Shown here one piece after another: positions 44,257 through 53,126 of a DNA stretch of 64,000 nucleotides. A program made the translations under genes and the position numbers. Positions within the stretch are counted from its first letter, which is position 1; each line of letters starts with the position of its first letter. The stretch covers positions 1 through 64,000 of the forward strand of contig JAJDEP010000013.1 in the NCBI GenBank assembly GCA_029259715.1, written 5' to 3'. The notes under the pieces were generated by a model. That model worked only from the letters and a program-made list of their open reading frames with translations, made no database searches and was not told where the DNA came from. The DNA is from Planctomycetota bacterium. Lineage in GTDB: Bacteria > Planctomycetota > B15-G4.

Positions 44257-45374
44257 CCGTGCCCGACCACAAGCTGTTCATCCCCGGCCCTTCCCACGTG
44301 CGCCGCAAGATCCTCGAGGCCCAGGCCGCGCCCATGTTCGGGCACCGCAGCCCCTTCATGAAGGAACTGCTGGCCGACATCCTGCCCGGCGTGCGCGCGT
44401 GTTTCGGGACCGAAGGTGACGTGGTCGTGCTGAGCTGCTCGTCGACGGGCGCCATGGAGGCCGTGTCGCGCAGCGTGACCCGCCCCGGCAAGAAGGTGCT
44501 GCACCTCACCAACGGCAACTTCAGCACCCTGTGGTGGAAGCTCTCGACGGCTTGCGGAATCGACGCCATCGACGAGGCCAAGGAGTGGGGCGATGCCTGG
44601 GACGAGGCGTCCGTCACCGCCGCGCTCAAGACCCACGGCCCCGTGGACGCCGTCTTCGTGGCCCACTGCGAGACCTCCACGGGCGCGCTGTCCGACATCG
44701 CCGGCATCGCCCGGGCGACCCGGGCCGTGTGCCCCGACGCCCTGGTCTGCGTCGACGTCACCTCGAGCGGCGCCGGCGTGGCCATCGACTTCGACGCCAT
44801 CGACATCGACATCGCCGTGGGCGGCGTGCAGAAGGCCTGGGCCCTGCCTCCGGCCCTGGCCCTCGCGGCCCTCTCCCCCCGCGCGAAGGCGCGCATGGAA
44901 GAGGTCCCCGCCCGCGGCTACACCCACGACCTGCTCGAGGCCCTCGCCTACCAGGACGCCAAGGGCATGACCACCACTACGCCCTCCATCCCGGTCATGC
45001 AGGCCATGCGCGTGCAGCTCGGCGACATCGCCGCGTCCGGCGGCTTCGCCGCGCGCTTCGAGCGACACCTGGAGATGCAGGCCATGGTGCTCGCGTGGGC
45101 CGCGCGCCACGGCTTCGGGGTGCTCGCCAAGGAGGGCTTCCGCAGCCCGACGGTGACCTCCATCGCGGCCGACGGCCGCTTCGACGTCGCCGCCCTCAGC
45201 GCCGGCTACCTCGAGCGCGATTACTTCATCACCGGCGGCTACGGCAAGACCAAGACCACGCACTGGCGCATCGGCCACATGGGCGACCACACCCCCGCGT
45301 GCGTGGGCGAGTTGCTGAAGGTGACGGACGAGATCCTCGAGACCATCGGGCTGGCCCCCGCCGTCGCGAGCTAG
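44253..45374 (+). CDS. Class V PLP aminotransferase, probable phosphoserine aminotransferase
   Basis: 373 residues. The fold-type I class V family is shown by 'KLFIPGPSHVRRKILEAQ' at the N-terminus, 'SCSSTGAMEAVSRS', 'VDVTSSGAG' and the PLP-binding Lys in 'VGGVQKAWALPPALA'. It resembles the alanine-glyoxylate/serine-pyruvate group more than classical SerC. Given its place after serA and serB with a GTGA overlap, it most likely converts 3-phosphohydroxypyruvate to phosphoserine, as class V enzymes do in some bacteria. A serine-glyoxylate role is the alternative. Confidence 0.85.
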   Translation: MTVPDHKLFIPGPSHVRRKILEAQAAPMFGHRSPFMKELLADILPGVRACFGTEGDVVVLSCSSTGAMEAVSRSVTRPGKKVLHLTNGNFSTLWWKLSTACGIDAIDEAKEWGDAWDEASVTAALKTHGPVDAVFVAHCETSTGALSDIAGIARATRAVCPDALVCVDVTSSGAGVAIDFDAIDIDIAVGGVQKAWALPPALALAALSPRAKARMEEVPARGYTHDLLEALAYQDAKGMTTTTPSIPVMQAMRVQLGDIAASGGFAARFERHLEMQAMVLAWAARHGFGVLAKEGFRSPTVTSIAADGRFDVAALSAGYLERDYFITGGYGKTKTTHWRIGHMGDHTPACVGELLKVTDEILETIGLAPAVAS

Positions 45375-45473
45375 GCGGCCGCAACCCCGGCGCTCGAGCG
45401 TGCATCCAACCCGGTTGTTCCACCGGCCGACCATGGCCGGGCACCACCACCGCACGTTCCGGGAGCGAGACCC

Positions 45474-45950
45474 ATGGGCGATTTCGACCACCTCATCCGC
45501 GGCTACGCCTTCGACGACGGTGTGCTCGACGGCATCACCGAGGGCTTCTCGGGCGGCGACTGGCTGCACACGGCCGGCGAGGGCAATCCGGCCCAATGGC
45601 TGGTGGGACACCTGGCCGTCGCCCGCTTCGCCGTGGCCCGCACCCTCGGCGCCGACGCGCCGGTGGAGGGCTGGGAGCAGCACTTCGACATGGGCGCCAA
45701 GCCCGGCGCCGCGAGCAACGCCCTCGACCCGGTCGACCTGTGCGGCCACTTCCACCGGGCCGGCGACCTGCTCGCCAAGGCGCTCAAGGGCCTGACCCCG
45801 GGCGCGGCCGCCAAGGCGCTCGATCACACGCTCCCCGACGGTGGCAAGACCCACGGCGACTTCGCCCACTTCATGCACTTCCACGAGAGCTACCACCTCG
45901 GGCAGATCGGTCTGCTGCGGAGGTCCCTCGGGAAGCCGGGACTGATCTAG
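45474..45950 (+). CDS. DinB-like four-helix protein
   Basis: 158 residues. A helical-bundle protein of the DinB/YfiT type with the three spaced His residues that bind a divalent metal: 'WLVGHLAVAR' early and 'HFHESYHLGQIGLLRR' at the end. Members act in thiol-dependent transfer or damage-response reactions, but the individual role is seldom known. ATG at 45474, 99 bp after the serine operon and convergent with the DUF3482 gene. Confidence 0.85.
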   Translation: MGDFDHLIRGYAFDDGVLDGITEGFSGGDWLHTAGEGNPAQWLVGHLAVARFAVARTLGADAPVEGWEQHFDMGAKPGAASNALDPVDLCGHFHRAGDLLAKALKGLTPGAAAKALDHTLPDGGKTHGDFAHFMHFHESYHLGQIGLLRRSLGKPGLI

Positions 45951-45957
45951 GGCCTCC

Positions 45958-45970
45958 GCGGGCCGCCCGC
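45958..45970. terminator. Weak bidirectional hairpin between convergent genes
   Basis: GCGGG-CCG-CCCGC, a 5-bp stem with a 3-nt loop in the 21-bp gap between the DinB-like and DUF3482 stops. No T-run. Confidence 0.3.
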
Positions 45971-45971
45971 C

Positions 45972-47378
45972 TCAGCGCTTCGGCAAGCCGGCCGCGGAAC
46001 CGTACAGCCCACGCAGCGCGTCGCGCAGCGCAGCGTCGATGAGCTTGCCCAGGTCGGCGGCCTGCTGCTCCGTCGTACGCGTCTTCGTCGTCGCGGCGAG
46101 CGCGTCCCGCAGGTCCTGCTTGAAGGTGACGAGGGCCTCCTCCACCTCCACCGTCCAACGGCGCGGCGCGTCGGCTTGCACCCACGCGCCCCGGCCGCGA
46201 CCGAAGTGGGCCACGGCCAGGTAACGCAGCAACGTCTCGCGCGTCAGGCCTTGCAGCCACGGCTGCGACCACCCGACTTTCGCTTCGCCGTCGCCGCCCA
46301 CCACGGCCCAGGCCTTGGCGAGTCCCGCGCCCCCCATGGCCCCCATCAACGCGCCCGCGAGCATGCCGCCGCCAAGCGTCAGGCCGCCGGCCATGGCGTC
46401 GGCGGCGAGGCCGCCCACCGCGCCGCTCACGAGGGAACCCCACAGCGCCGCCGAGCCCGCCTCGAGCTTCACCGTGGGCAGTTCGAAGTCGTCCTCGAGG
46501 TGCTTCTGCACCTGGGCCGCGACGGCCCCGTCGAGGCCGTGCTCGACGAGCAGCGCCTCGGTGAGATCCCGTGCGGCGTGGGCCTGCCGGTCGGCCAGGG
46601 TCTTGATGGCCGCCGCCCGCGCCACACGCCCGCCCCCCTCCGGCAACACCTCCACATCGCCGGCGGCCCGCGCCACATGCGCGGCCATCAACGCGACGCA
46701 GCGCTCGAGCCGCTCCAGCGACGTCAGCTCCCAGGCCTGGGCCAGCAAGGTCATCACGGGCTGACGGTCTTCGGGCAGGACCTTCACGAGCCTCCGCAGC
46801 AGGTCGCCCTCCACCACCCAGCAGCGGGTGAAGGCGTCGAGGACGAGGACGTCCCGGACGATGTCGTGGCCGGCGGCGGCCTGCTCCCAGCGCTGGGTGG
46901 CGGCGACCGTCTGCTCGCGATCGAGGTCACCGGTCTGGTTGAGCAGCAGCACCACCGGCTTGCCGAGCCACGCGAGCAGTTCGAGCTCGAGGGGCACGTA
47001 GCCGGCGTCGGCCGGGTCCTCGGCGGCGTTGACGAGGTAGAGCACCACGTCGGCGTCCTGCTTCACGTTGCGCACGGCCTCCTGGCCGCACCACAGCGGT
47101 CGGTCGGTGACGCGGTCCCACACCTCGTGCAGGAACCAGCCCACCGGGTCGCCCTCGCGCCGCAGGCGCTTGAGCAGGCGCGCCGTGTCGCCGAAGCCCG
47201 GCGTGTCCCACAGTTGCAGGGTGTCGTCGCCGGCCTGCACCAGCATGTGCGCCTCGCTGCTCTCGGTGACGTGGGCCTGGTCGAGCACCTCGCCCACGTC
47301 CCGCCGCAGCAGCGTGCGCGCCAGCGTCGTCTTGCCGGCGTTGGTGTGCGAGACGAGGCTCAGGGTGATGGTCGTCAT
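45972..47378 (-). CDS. DUF3482-type GTPase
   Basis: 468 residues. The N-terminal GTPase has a P-loop 'SHTNAGKTTLARTL', the G3 motif 'DTPGFGD' and a G4-like 'LLNQTGDLD'. The C-terminal half contains glycine-rich, membrane-active-looking helices ('GGLTLGGGMLAGALMGAMGG') and a helical end, as in DUF3482 proteins. ATG at 47378 overlaps the upstream stop as ATGA; the longer ORF lies in the DUF2868 gene. DUF2868 and DUF3482 proteins are known as neighbours in many bacteria; their role is not established. It is last in the heme-linked minus-strand run. Confidence 0.85.
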   Translation of the reverse strand: MTTITLSLVSHTNAGKTTLARTLLRRDVGEVLDQAHVTESSEAHMLVQAGDDTLQLWDTPGFGDTARLLKRLRREGDPVGWFLHEVWDRVTDRPLWCGQEAVRNVKQDADVVLYLVNAAEDPADAGYVPLELELLAWLGKPVVLLLNQTGDLDREQTVAATQRWEQAAAGHDIVRDVLVLDAFTRCWVVEGDLLRRLVKVLPEDRQPVMTLLAQAWELTSLERLERCVALMAAHVARAAGDVEVLPEGGGRVARAAAIKTLADRQAHAARDLTEALLVEHGLDGAVAAQVQKHLEDDFELPTVKLEAGSAALWGSLVSGAVGGLAADAMAGGLTLGGGMLAGALMGAMGGAGLAKAWAVVGGDGEAKVGWSQPWLQGLTRETLLRYLAVAHFGRGRGAWVQADAPRRWTVEVEEALVTFKQDLRDALAATTKTRTTEQQAADLGKLIDAALRDALRGLYGSAAGLPKR

Positions 47379-49009
47379 GGCGCGCGTCCGCCCGCCCCAC
47401 CGGCAGACCCGCCGCTCGCCGCTCCACCACCGCCACCGCCGACGGCGTTGGTCGCAGGCCACAGGGCCACGGCCATCTCCGCCAGCAGGTCGCCCTCGGG
47501 CGGGCGTCCCAGGTCGACGTGCACGGCGACGAGTCCGGCCTCGCGCACGATGCGGTCCCAGGCCCGACGGCGCTCGTCGAGGCGCGGGCCGTCGCCCAGT
47601 CTCTCGCGGAAGGTCGAGGCATCGACGACCACCAGCAGCCGGTCGTCGGCGTCCCCCGGGCGGGCCGCCGCGCTCAGGTGCGCACCATGGACCTCCGACT
47701 CGGGCGACTGCGACAACCCGAACAGCAGCACGCGGCAGAGGGAGCCCGTGACAGGCTCCGGCGAGACCGCGCCGGCTTCCCCGCCGTACTCGACCACGGC
47801 GTCCCAACGCACCTCGGCCCGCGCGCCGAAGAAGTCGTGGAGCAGGGCGCGCAGCGTGTCCCGCTCCCGTTGTCCGAGGCGATAGCTGTAGGGCTGCACG
47901 ACCACGTGCTCGGCATCCCCCCGGGCCGGCGCCAGCAGGCGACGGTAGTAGCCGGCATCGAGATCGGGGGTGATGTCGGCGGAGAGGCGGGTGATGCGGC
48001 GCGACTCGGCCAGCACCAGCACGAAGCGCGGCACCACCACGAACACCACGGCCGTCGCGGCCCACAGGTGGATCCACAGGGCGGCGGGCCCCAACGCCGG
48101 CGACTGCAGCGGCGCCACCGCGGGCACGGTCGTGTCGATCAGCGCGGCGGCGGGCGCGAGCACCACGTCGAGCAGCGTCTGCACCTGCGACGCCTCCAGG
48201 AAGGTCGACTCCCACGTGGCCTCGTAGGCCAGGACCAGGCCGCGCATGTACATGCCGCCCACCGCGCCGGCGGCCAGGGCCAGCGCGCCCAGGTGCAGCA
48301 GGCGTCGCACCCGGCAGGCGAGCAGCGACGCCCCGAGGGGTTGCCACAGCGAGAAGTAGCGCGCCACCGCGGCGCCGATGACCGCGCCGTCCCGGCCGCG
48401 CGTCCCGACGGGCGCACTCAAGGCGCGATGCTGCATCGCCGCCACCAGACGGGACATGCGCGTCGACCCCGGCGCCCGGGACCCAGGCGTCCGGGTGGAC
48501 GCGCTCGTGCGTGCGTCCGACCCCGTACCTGACGACCCTGTGCCTGATGATGCCACCGCCTGGCGCGCGGGCCGCAGCGCCACCACCAGCAGCAACCCGT
48601 AGAGGCCCAGGTTCCAGGCGACGATGGCCAGCATGGGCGCCGAGAGCACGTTGATGGCCCGGTCGGGGCCCAGGGCGTTGCTGAACAGGCCGACGGCCCC
48701 CGCGACGGTGACCACGGCCGGCCCCAGGCTCACACCCATGCGCGTGCCCGACAGCAGCCCGCGCATCACGGGCACCTGCGGCTCCAGCGCGTCCATGAGC
48801 GTGTTGGCCCGGCGCGCCATGAAGTCCTCGGCTGTCCCGGACGCCGCCCGGCCACCGCCGTTGCTCCCGTCCGACGCGGCCGCCGCGCTCGCCGCGCGGG
48901 CCGCCTCGGTGGCCGACGCACGGGCGTGGACGGAGAGCAGCCGGCCTTCGGGGTCCTCCTCCTCGAAGGCCCGGACGAGCACCACGGCCTGGGCGTCGGC
49001 TTCGCGCAC
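47375..49009 (-). CDS. DUF2868 membrane protein
   Basis: 544 residues with four or so membrane segments ('AVVTVAGAVGLFSNALG', 'SAPMLAIVAWNLGLYGLLLV', 'LLHLGALALAAGAVGGMYM', 'LWIHLWAATAVVFVVVPRFV'). A soluble C-terminal half contains strands typical of the family ('RLLVVVDASTFRERLG', 'VAVHVDLGRPPEGD'). A Ser/Gly/Thr-rich loop ('SGTGSSGTGSDARTSASTRT') interrupts the membrane part. GTG at 49009 is the only start after the upstream stop, with GGGGAG 11 nt before it. It is coupled by ATGA to the DUF3482 GTPase, its usual partner. Confidence 0.85.
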   Translation of the reverse strand: MREADAQAVVLVRAFEEEDPEGRLLSVHARASATEAARAASAAAASDGSNGGGRAASGTAEDFMARRANTLMDALEPQVPVMRGLLSGTRMGVSLGPAVVTVAGAVGLFSNALGPDRAINVLSAPMLAIVAWNLGLYGLLLVVALRPARQAVASSGTGSSGTGSDARTSASTRTPGSRAPGSTRMSRLVAAMQHRALSAPVGTRGRDGAVIGAAVARYFSLWQPLGASLLACRVRRLLHLGALALAAGAVGGMYMRGLVLAYEATWESTFLEASQVQTLLDVVLAPAAALIDTTVPAVAPLQSPALGPAALWIHLWAATAVVFVVVPRFVLVLAESRRITRLSADITPDLDAGYYRRLLAPARGDAEHVVVQPYSYRLGQRERDTLRALLHDFFGARAEVRWDAVVEYGGEAGAVSPEPVTGSLCRVLLFGLSQSPESEVHGAHLSAAARPGDADDRLLVVVDASTFRERLGDGPRLDERRRAWDRIVREAGLVAVHVDLGRPPEGDLLAEMAVALWPATNAVGGGGGGAASGGSAGGAGGRAP

Positions 49010-49039
49010 GTCGGTGGTGACTCCCCGGGGGCCTGCCCG

Positions 49040-50611
49040 TCAGCTCGTCTGGTGCGCGCGCGCCAGCGTCCGGCCGGCGGCGATGAGGTTGTTCACCGAG
49101 ATGCCCCGGCGGTGGTTGCCCAGCAGGTGCAGGCCCGGCGCCCGCTCCAGAATCGCATCGATCCTATCCTGCCGGGCCGGGTGAGCGAGGTCGTAGCGCG
49201 GCAGGACCCGGGGCCAGGCCACCACCGTCGACCAGAGCGGCTCGCCCGAGAGGCCCAGCACCGCCCCCACCTCGTCGGCCACGATGCGGCGCAGGGCGTC
49301 GGGATCGGCCTGCACCAGCTCGGGGTGATGGGCGCCGCCGAGCAGCGTGCGCAGCAGCACGGCGCCGTCGGGCGCGCGGGACGGCGCGATGGTTGAGCTG
49401 AACAGGGTGCCGAGGTGATGCATGCCGAGCCGCGAGGGGACCAGGTAGCCGAAGCCGTCACAGGGGTGGGCCACGTCCGTGCGCCGCCACAGGTGGGCGA
49501 CGGAGACGACCGACTCGCACTCCATCTCGCCCAATGCTTGGGAGAGCGGGGCCAGATCATGCGGGAGGTCGGCCAGGAGGCCCGCCGCGGCGCCGACGGA
49601 GGTGGCTACCACGACCCGGCGGGCGGTCCACGTGCGCGACGTGCCGCCGTCGGCGCCCGGGGCCTCCGCGACGATGCGCCATGCAGCGCCCGTGCCCGCA
49701 GCGCCCCTGCCCGCGTCGCCCGCCCCCGGGTCACCCGCGCCCTCGCGGGAGATCGAGCGCACGGCGGTGGAAAGGTGCAGCCGCTCGCCGAGGCCCGCGG
49801 CGAGGGCGTCGGGGATCGCGCCCAGCCCGCCGTCCACCGAGATCAGGTTGGGCACACCGGCGGGCGGATGCTCGCCCCGCTCGGCGGCCGCCCGTCGCGA
49901 CTTGGCCCGGGCCTGCATGCCCTTCATCAGGCTCCCGTGCTCGGACACCATGGCGTGCAGCATGGGGAAGGCGCCCTGCAACGAGATGCGCTCGGTGTCC
50001 CCCGCGTAGATGCCGGTCACGAAGGGGTCGACCAGCCAGTCGAGCACCTCCTGCCCGAGACGATGGCGGATGAAGTCGGCCACCGAGCCGTCGAGACCCT
50101 TGCGGCGTCCGCGCAGCGGTTCGCTCAGCGCGCGCAGCTTGCCCGCCTTGCTCAGCAGTTCGCTGGTGAGGAAATCCTTGGGGTTGGCGGGCAGGGCCAC
50201 CAGCCGCCCGGCCGGCGTGCCCCGATCCTCGAACACGGGGTTGGCCGCAGCCTCGAGGGCGTCCATGTCGGCGCGGTCCACCGACGCAGCGCCCGGCGGC
50301 CCTTCGCGCAGGATGAAGCGCTGGGCGGCCTCGGGCCCGGCCGGTCGCGGCGCCAGGCCCACCTCGTCGAGCAGGGCCAGCAACTCGGGCTCGTTGTCCT
50401 GCAACGCCTCGGGCCCGCACTCGTAGTGCACCGAGGTGCCGCTGTCGATGTGGTCGACGACCTCGGTGCGCACCAGGCCGCCGGCGCGGGAGTCCGCCTC
50501 GAGCACGACGAGGTCGGCGTCCGGCCCGCGGGCATGGGCGTAGGCGAGGCCCGAGATGCCCGCGCCGATGACGACGGTGTCGACGGCGGTTTCAGGCGTG
50601 CCCGGGCTCAA
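49040..50611 (-). CDS. hemY: Protoporphyrinogen oxidase, HemY/HemG-type FAD enzyme
   Basis: 523 residues. The FAD-binding dinucleotide fold is at the N-terminus ('VVIGAGISGLAYAHA', then 'VLEADSRAGGLVRTE'), with the C-terminal FAD contact 'ISVNNLIAAGRTLA'. Family motifs of oxygen-dependent PPOX include 'WLVDPFVTGIYAGDTERISL'. It oxidises protoporphyrinogen IX to protoporphyrin IX (or coproporphyrinogen III in the coproporphyrin route). A Gly/Ala/Asp-rich insert ('GAGDPGAGDAGRGAAGTG') lies mid-protein. TTG at 50611 overlaps the hemN stop as TTGA; the longer ORF runs into hemN. Confidence 0.9.
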   Translation of the reverse strand: MSPGTPETAVDTVVIGAGISGLAYAHARGPDADLVVLEADSRAGGLVRTEVVDHIDSGTSVHYECGPEALQDNEPELLALLDEVGLAPRPAGPEAAQRFILREGPPGAASVDRADMDALEAAANPVFEDRGTPAGRLVALPANPKDFLTSELLSKAGKLRALSEPLRGRRKGLDGSVADFIRHRLGQEVLDWLVDPFVTGIYAGDTERISLQGAFPMLHAMVSEHGSLMKGMQARAKSRRAAAERGEHPPAGVPNLISVDGGLGAIPDALAAGLGERLHLSTAVRSISREGAGDPGAGDAGRGAAGTGAAWRIVAEAPGADGGTSRTWTARRVVVATSVGAAAGLLADLPHDLAPLSQALGEMECESVVSVAHLWRRTDVAHPCDGFGYLVPSRLGMHHLGTLFSSTIAPSRAPDGAVLLRTLLGGAHHPELVQADPDALRRIVADEVGAVLGLSGEPLWSTVVAWPRVLPRYDLAHPARQDRIDAILERAPGLHLLGNHRRGISVNNLIAAGRTLARAHQTS

Positions 50612-51987
50612 ATCGTCTTGCTGAAGCGCGGCCCGTCGTCGGGCTTCTTGGCCGCCAGATACTCGTCGAAGACCATGGCCATGTGACGCAGGAACAGCCG
50701 ACCCGTCTCGGTGACGCGCATCACGCGGCCGTCGATGGTGCAGAAGCCCTGCTCGGCGAAGGGCGCCAGCGCCGACCATTCCTGCGCGAAGTGCGTCGCC
50801 AGGTCGCTGCGGCCGAAGCGGGCGCCCAGGGCGTCGAGGTCGAGCTCCATGCGGCACATGACGTCGAGGATGGCGGCGCGGCGCAGCTCGTCCTCGTCAC
50901 TGCGGCGCAGTCCGCGGATGGTGGGCAGGTGGCCCTCCGCGAGGCGCGCTTCGTAGGTGGCCGTGTCGCGGGCGTTCTGCAGGAAGGTGCCGGCCACTTC
51001 GCCGATGGCGCTCATGCCGAGGCCCACCATGTCCTCGGTGGGCTGGGTGGCGTAGCCCATGAAGTTGCGGTGCAGCTCGCCGGCGTGCAGGGCCCGGGCG
51101 AGTTCGTCGTCGGCCTTGGCGAAGTGGTCGAGGCCGATGACCTCGTAGCCCGCGGCGCCCAGCGTCTCGATGGCCAGGGCGAACAGCTCGGCCCGCGCGG
51201 TGGCGCTGGGCAGGTCGTACTTCTCGAGGGCCTTCTGCGCGGGCTTGAGCCAGGGCACATGGGCGTAGCCGAACACGGCCAGGCGATCGGGCCCGATGTC
51301 GACGATCTGGTCGAGGGTCGCGCCGAAGCCCTTCAGGCTCTGCCCGGGCAGCCCGTACATGAGGTCGATGTTGAGGCCCTGGACGCCGCGGGCGCGGCAC
51401 CAGCCCACGAGCGCGTCGGTCTCGGCGGCGGTCTGCTCGCGGCGCACCATGGTCTGCACCGCAGGGTCGAGGTCCTGCACGCCCATGGACACGCGGTTGA
51501 CGCCCAGCGCGAAGAGCGCGTCGATCTGGTCCTCGCTGGTGACGTGCGGGTCGACCTCGATGGACTGCTCGGCGTCCGGAGTGAAGCGGAAGGCCGCGGC
51601 GATCATCCCGTGCAGGCGCTGCAACTGGGCCACCGAGAGGAAGGTGGGCGTGCCGCCGCCCCAGTGCAACTGCGCGATGTCGCGGCGGTCGCCCAGGGCC
51701 GGCGCCACCAGGGCGATCTCGCGCTCGACGGCGTCGAGGTAGGCGTCGGCCCGGCTCTGCTTGCCGCTGATCTCCACGGTGCAGCCGCAATAGAGGCACA
51801 GCCGCGAGCAGAAGGGCAGGTGCACGTAGAGGCACAGCGGTTCGGCGGACGCCGACGCGCGCCGGTAGGCGTCGAAGGCCAGCGTCTCGTCGACATCGTC
51901 CCACTCGGGGGCGGTCGGGTAGCTGGTGTAGCGCGGCCCCGGGACGGCCATGCGCTGCAGGACGGTCGCATCGACGGCGAGGGTCAT
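50608..51987 (-). CDS. hemN: Oxygen-independent coproporphyrinogen III dehydrogenase
   Basis: 459 residues, true-HemN size. The radical SAM cluster motif is 'CSRLCLYCGC' (CX3CX2CXC), with 'HWGGGTPTFLS' after it and 'SIEVDPHVTSEDQ', 'NRVSMGVQDLDPAVQ' and 'NIDLMYGLPGQS' later, all HemN signatures. The extra Cys separates real HemN from HemW. It decarboxylates two propionates of coproporphyrinogen III without oxygen. ATG at 51987 with AGGGGG upstream is chosen over the ORF-track start. It lies after hemE and is coupled to hemY. Confidence 0.95.
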   Translation of the reverse strand: MTLAVDATVLQRMAVPGPRYTSYPTAPEWDDVDETLAFDAYRRASASAEPLCLYVHLPFCSRLCLYCGCTVEISGKQSRADAYLDAVEREIALVAPALGDRRDIAQLHWGGGTPTFLSVAQLQRLHGMIAAAFRFTPDAEQSIEVDPHVTSEDQIDALFALGVNRVSMGVQDLDPAVQTMVRREQTAAETDALVGWCRARGVQGLNIDLMYGLPGQSLKGFGATLDQIVDIGPDRLAVFGYAHVPWLKPAQKALEKYDLPSATARAELFALAIETLGAAGYEVIGLDHFAKADDELARALHAGELHRNFMGYATQPTEDMVGLGMSAIGEVAGTFLQNARDTATYEARLAEGHLPTIRGLRRSDEDELRRAAILDVMCRMELDLDALGARFGRSDLATHFAQEWSALAPFAEQGFCTIDGRVMRVTETGRLFLRHMAMVFDEYLAAKKPDDGPRFSKTI

Positions 51988-52039
51988 GGGGCGACCCCCT
52001 CTGCCCTCTGCCGGCGCGCCATCCACCCGCGGCGTGCCA

Positions 52040-53110
52040 TCACCCGTTACCCGCCGCGCCGTTGCCCGCCGCCCCGTTGCCCGCTTCCTTCGCCGCGGCG
52101 ACGAAGGCCGCCACGCACTCGGGGTCGGTGGCCTTCAACACACCGTGCCCGAGGCTCAGCACATGGCCGGGACGCCCGCCCACCGCGTCGAGCAGCCGCC
52201 GCGCCCGGGCGTTCACGTCCTCGGGCGTCGACAGCAACACCGCCGGGTCGAGGTTGCCCTGGATGGCGACGTCATCTCCCCAGCGATCGAAGGCGGCGCC
52301 GATGGGGATGCGCCAGTCGAGGGCCACCGCGTCGGGCTTCCACGCCACCACGTCGTCCATGATGTGCCCGCCGTCGCGCACGAAGACCATCCTCGGCGCG
52401 AGCCCCTGCAGCGACTTGAGGATCTGCTCGTTCCACGGCGCGACGAAGTCCATGAAGTCGTCGCGGGCCAGCTGGCCGGCCCAGGTGTCGAACAGCACCA
52501 CGGCCTGGGCGCCGCACTCGACCTGGTATCGAAGGTGGGACGTGACGACCTCGGCCAGCTTGCCCATCAGGTTCTCGAACACCGCCGTGTGGCGGTACAT
52601 GAGCGCGCGCAGGTTCATGCCCGCGCCGGGAGCGCCGCCCTCCACCGCGTAGGCCGCCAGGGTGAACGGCGCCCCTGCGAAGCCCAGCAGCGCCTTGTCG
52701 CGGTCGAGCTCGGCGCGCACGAGGCGCAAGGCCTCGCCCACGTAGGGCAGGTGCTTGTGCGGCGACACCGCGCGTAGTCCGTCGATGGACGCCGCATCGC
52801 GCAGCGGTCGCGGCAGCACCGGCCCGCGCCCCGGGTCGAAGCGTAGATCCATGCCCATGGCCTGCAACGGCAGCAGGATGTCGCTGAAGAGGATGGCCGC
52901 GTCGACGTCGAAGCGACGCACGGGCTGCAGCGTGACCTCGGCGGCGTAGGCCGCGTTGGTGGCCATCTCGAGGAAGCCGCCGGCCTGGGCGCGCAGGGCC
53001 TGGTACTCGGCCATGTAACGCCCGGCCTGGCGCATGAGCCAGACCGGCGGGCGGGGCGTGGGCTTGCGGGCGAGGGCCTGCAACAGGAGAGGTTCGTTGG
53101 GCGTGCTCAT
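52040..53110 (-). CDS. hemE: Uroporphyrinogen decarboxylase
   Basis: 356 residues, usual length. It converts uroporphyrinogen III to coproporphyrinogen III. The active-site signature 'WLMRQAGRYMAEYQALR' and the Asp-bearing 'LFSDILLPLQAMGMDLRF' are present, with 'LFDTWAGQLARDDF' and 'VQGNLDPAVL'-type motifs later. The C-terminus ends in a short tandem repeat ('GNGAAGNGAAGNG'), not part of the family fold. ATG start, 16 bp after the response regulator. Confidence 0.95.
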   Translation of the reverse strand: MSTPNEPLLLQALARKPTPRPPVWLMRQAGRYMAEYQALRAQAGGFLEMATNAAYAAEVTLQPVRRFDVDAAILFSDILLPLQAMGMDLRFDPGRGPVLPRPLRDAASIDGLRAVSPHKHLPYVGEALRLVRAELDRDKALLGFAGAPFTLAAYAVEGGAPGAGMNLRALMYRHTAVFENLMGKLAEVVTSHLRYQVECGAQAVVLFDTWAGQLARDDFMDFVAPWNEQILKSLQGLAPRMVFVRDGGHIMDDVVAWKPDAVALDWRIPIGAAFDRWGDDVAIQGNLDPAVLLSTPEDVNARARRLLDAVGGRPGHVLSLGHGVLKATDPECVAAFVAAAKEAGNGAAGNGAAGNG

Positions 53111-53126
53111 GGCGTCAGACCGTAAC

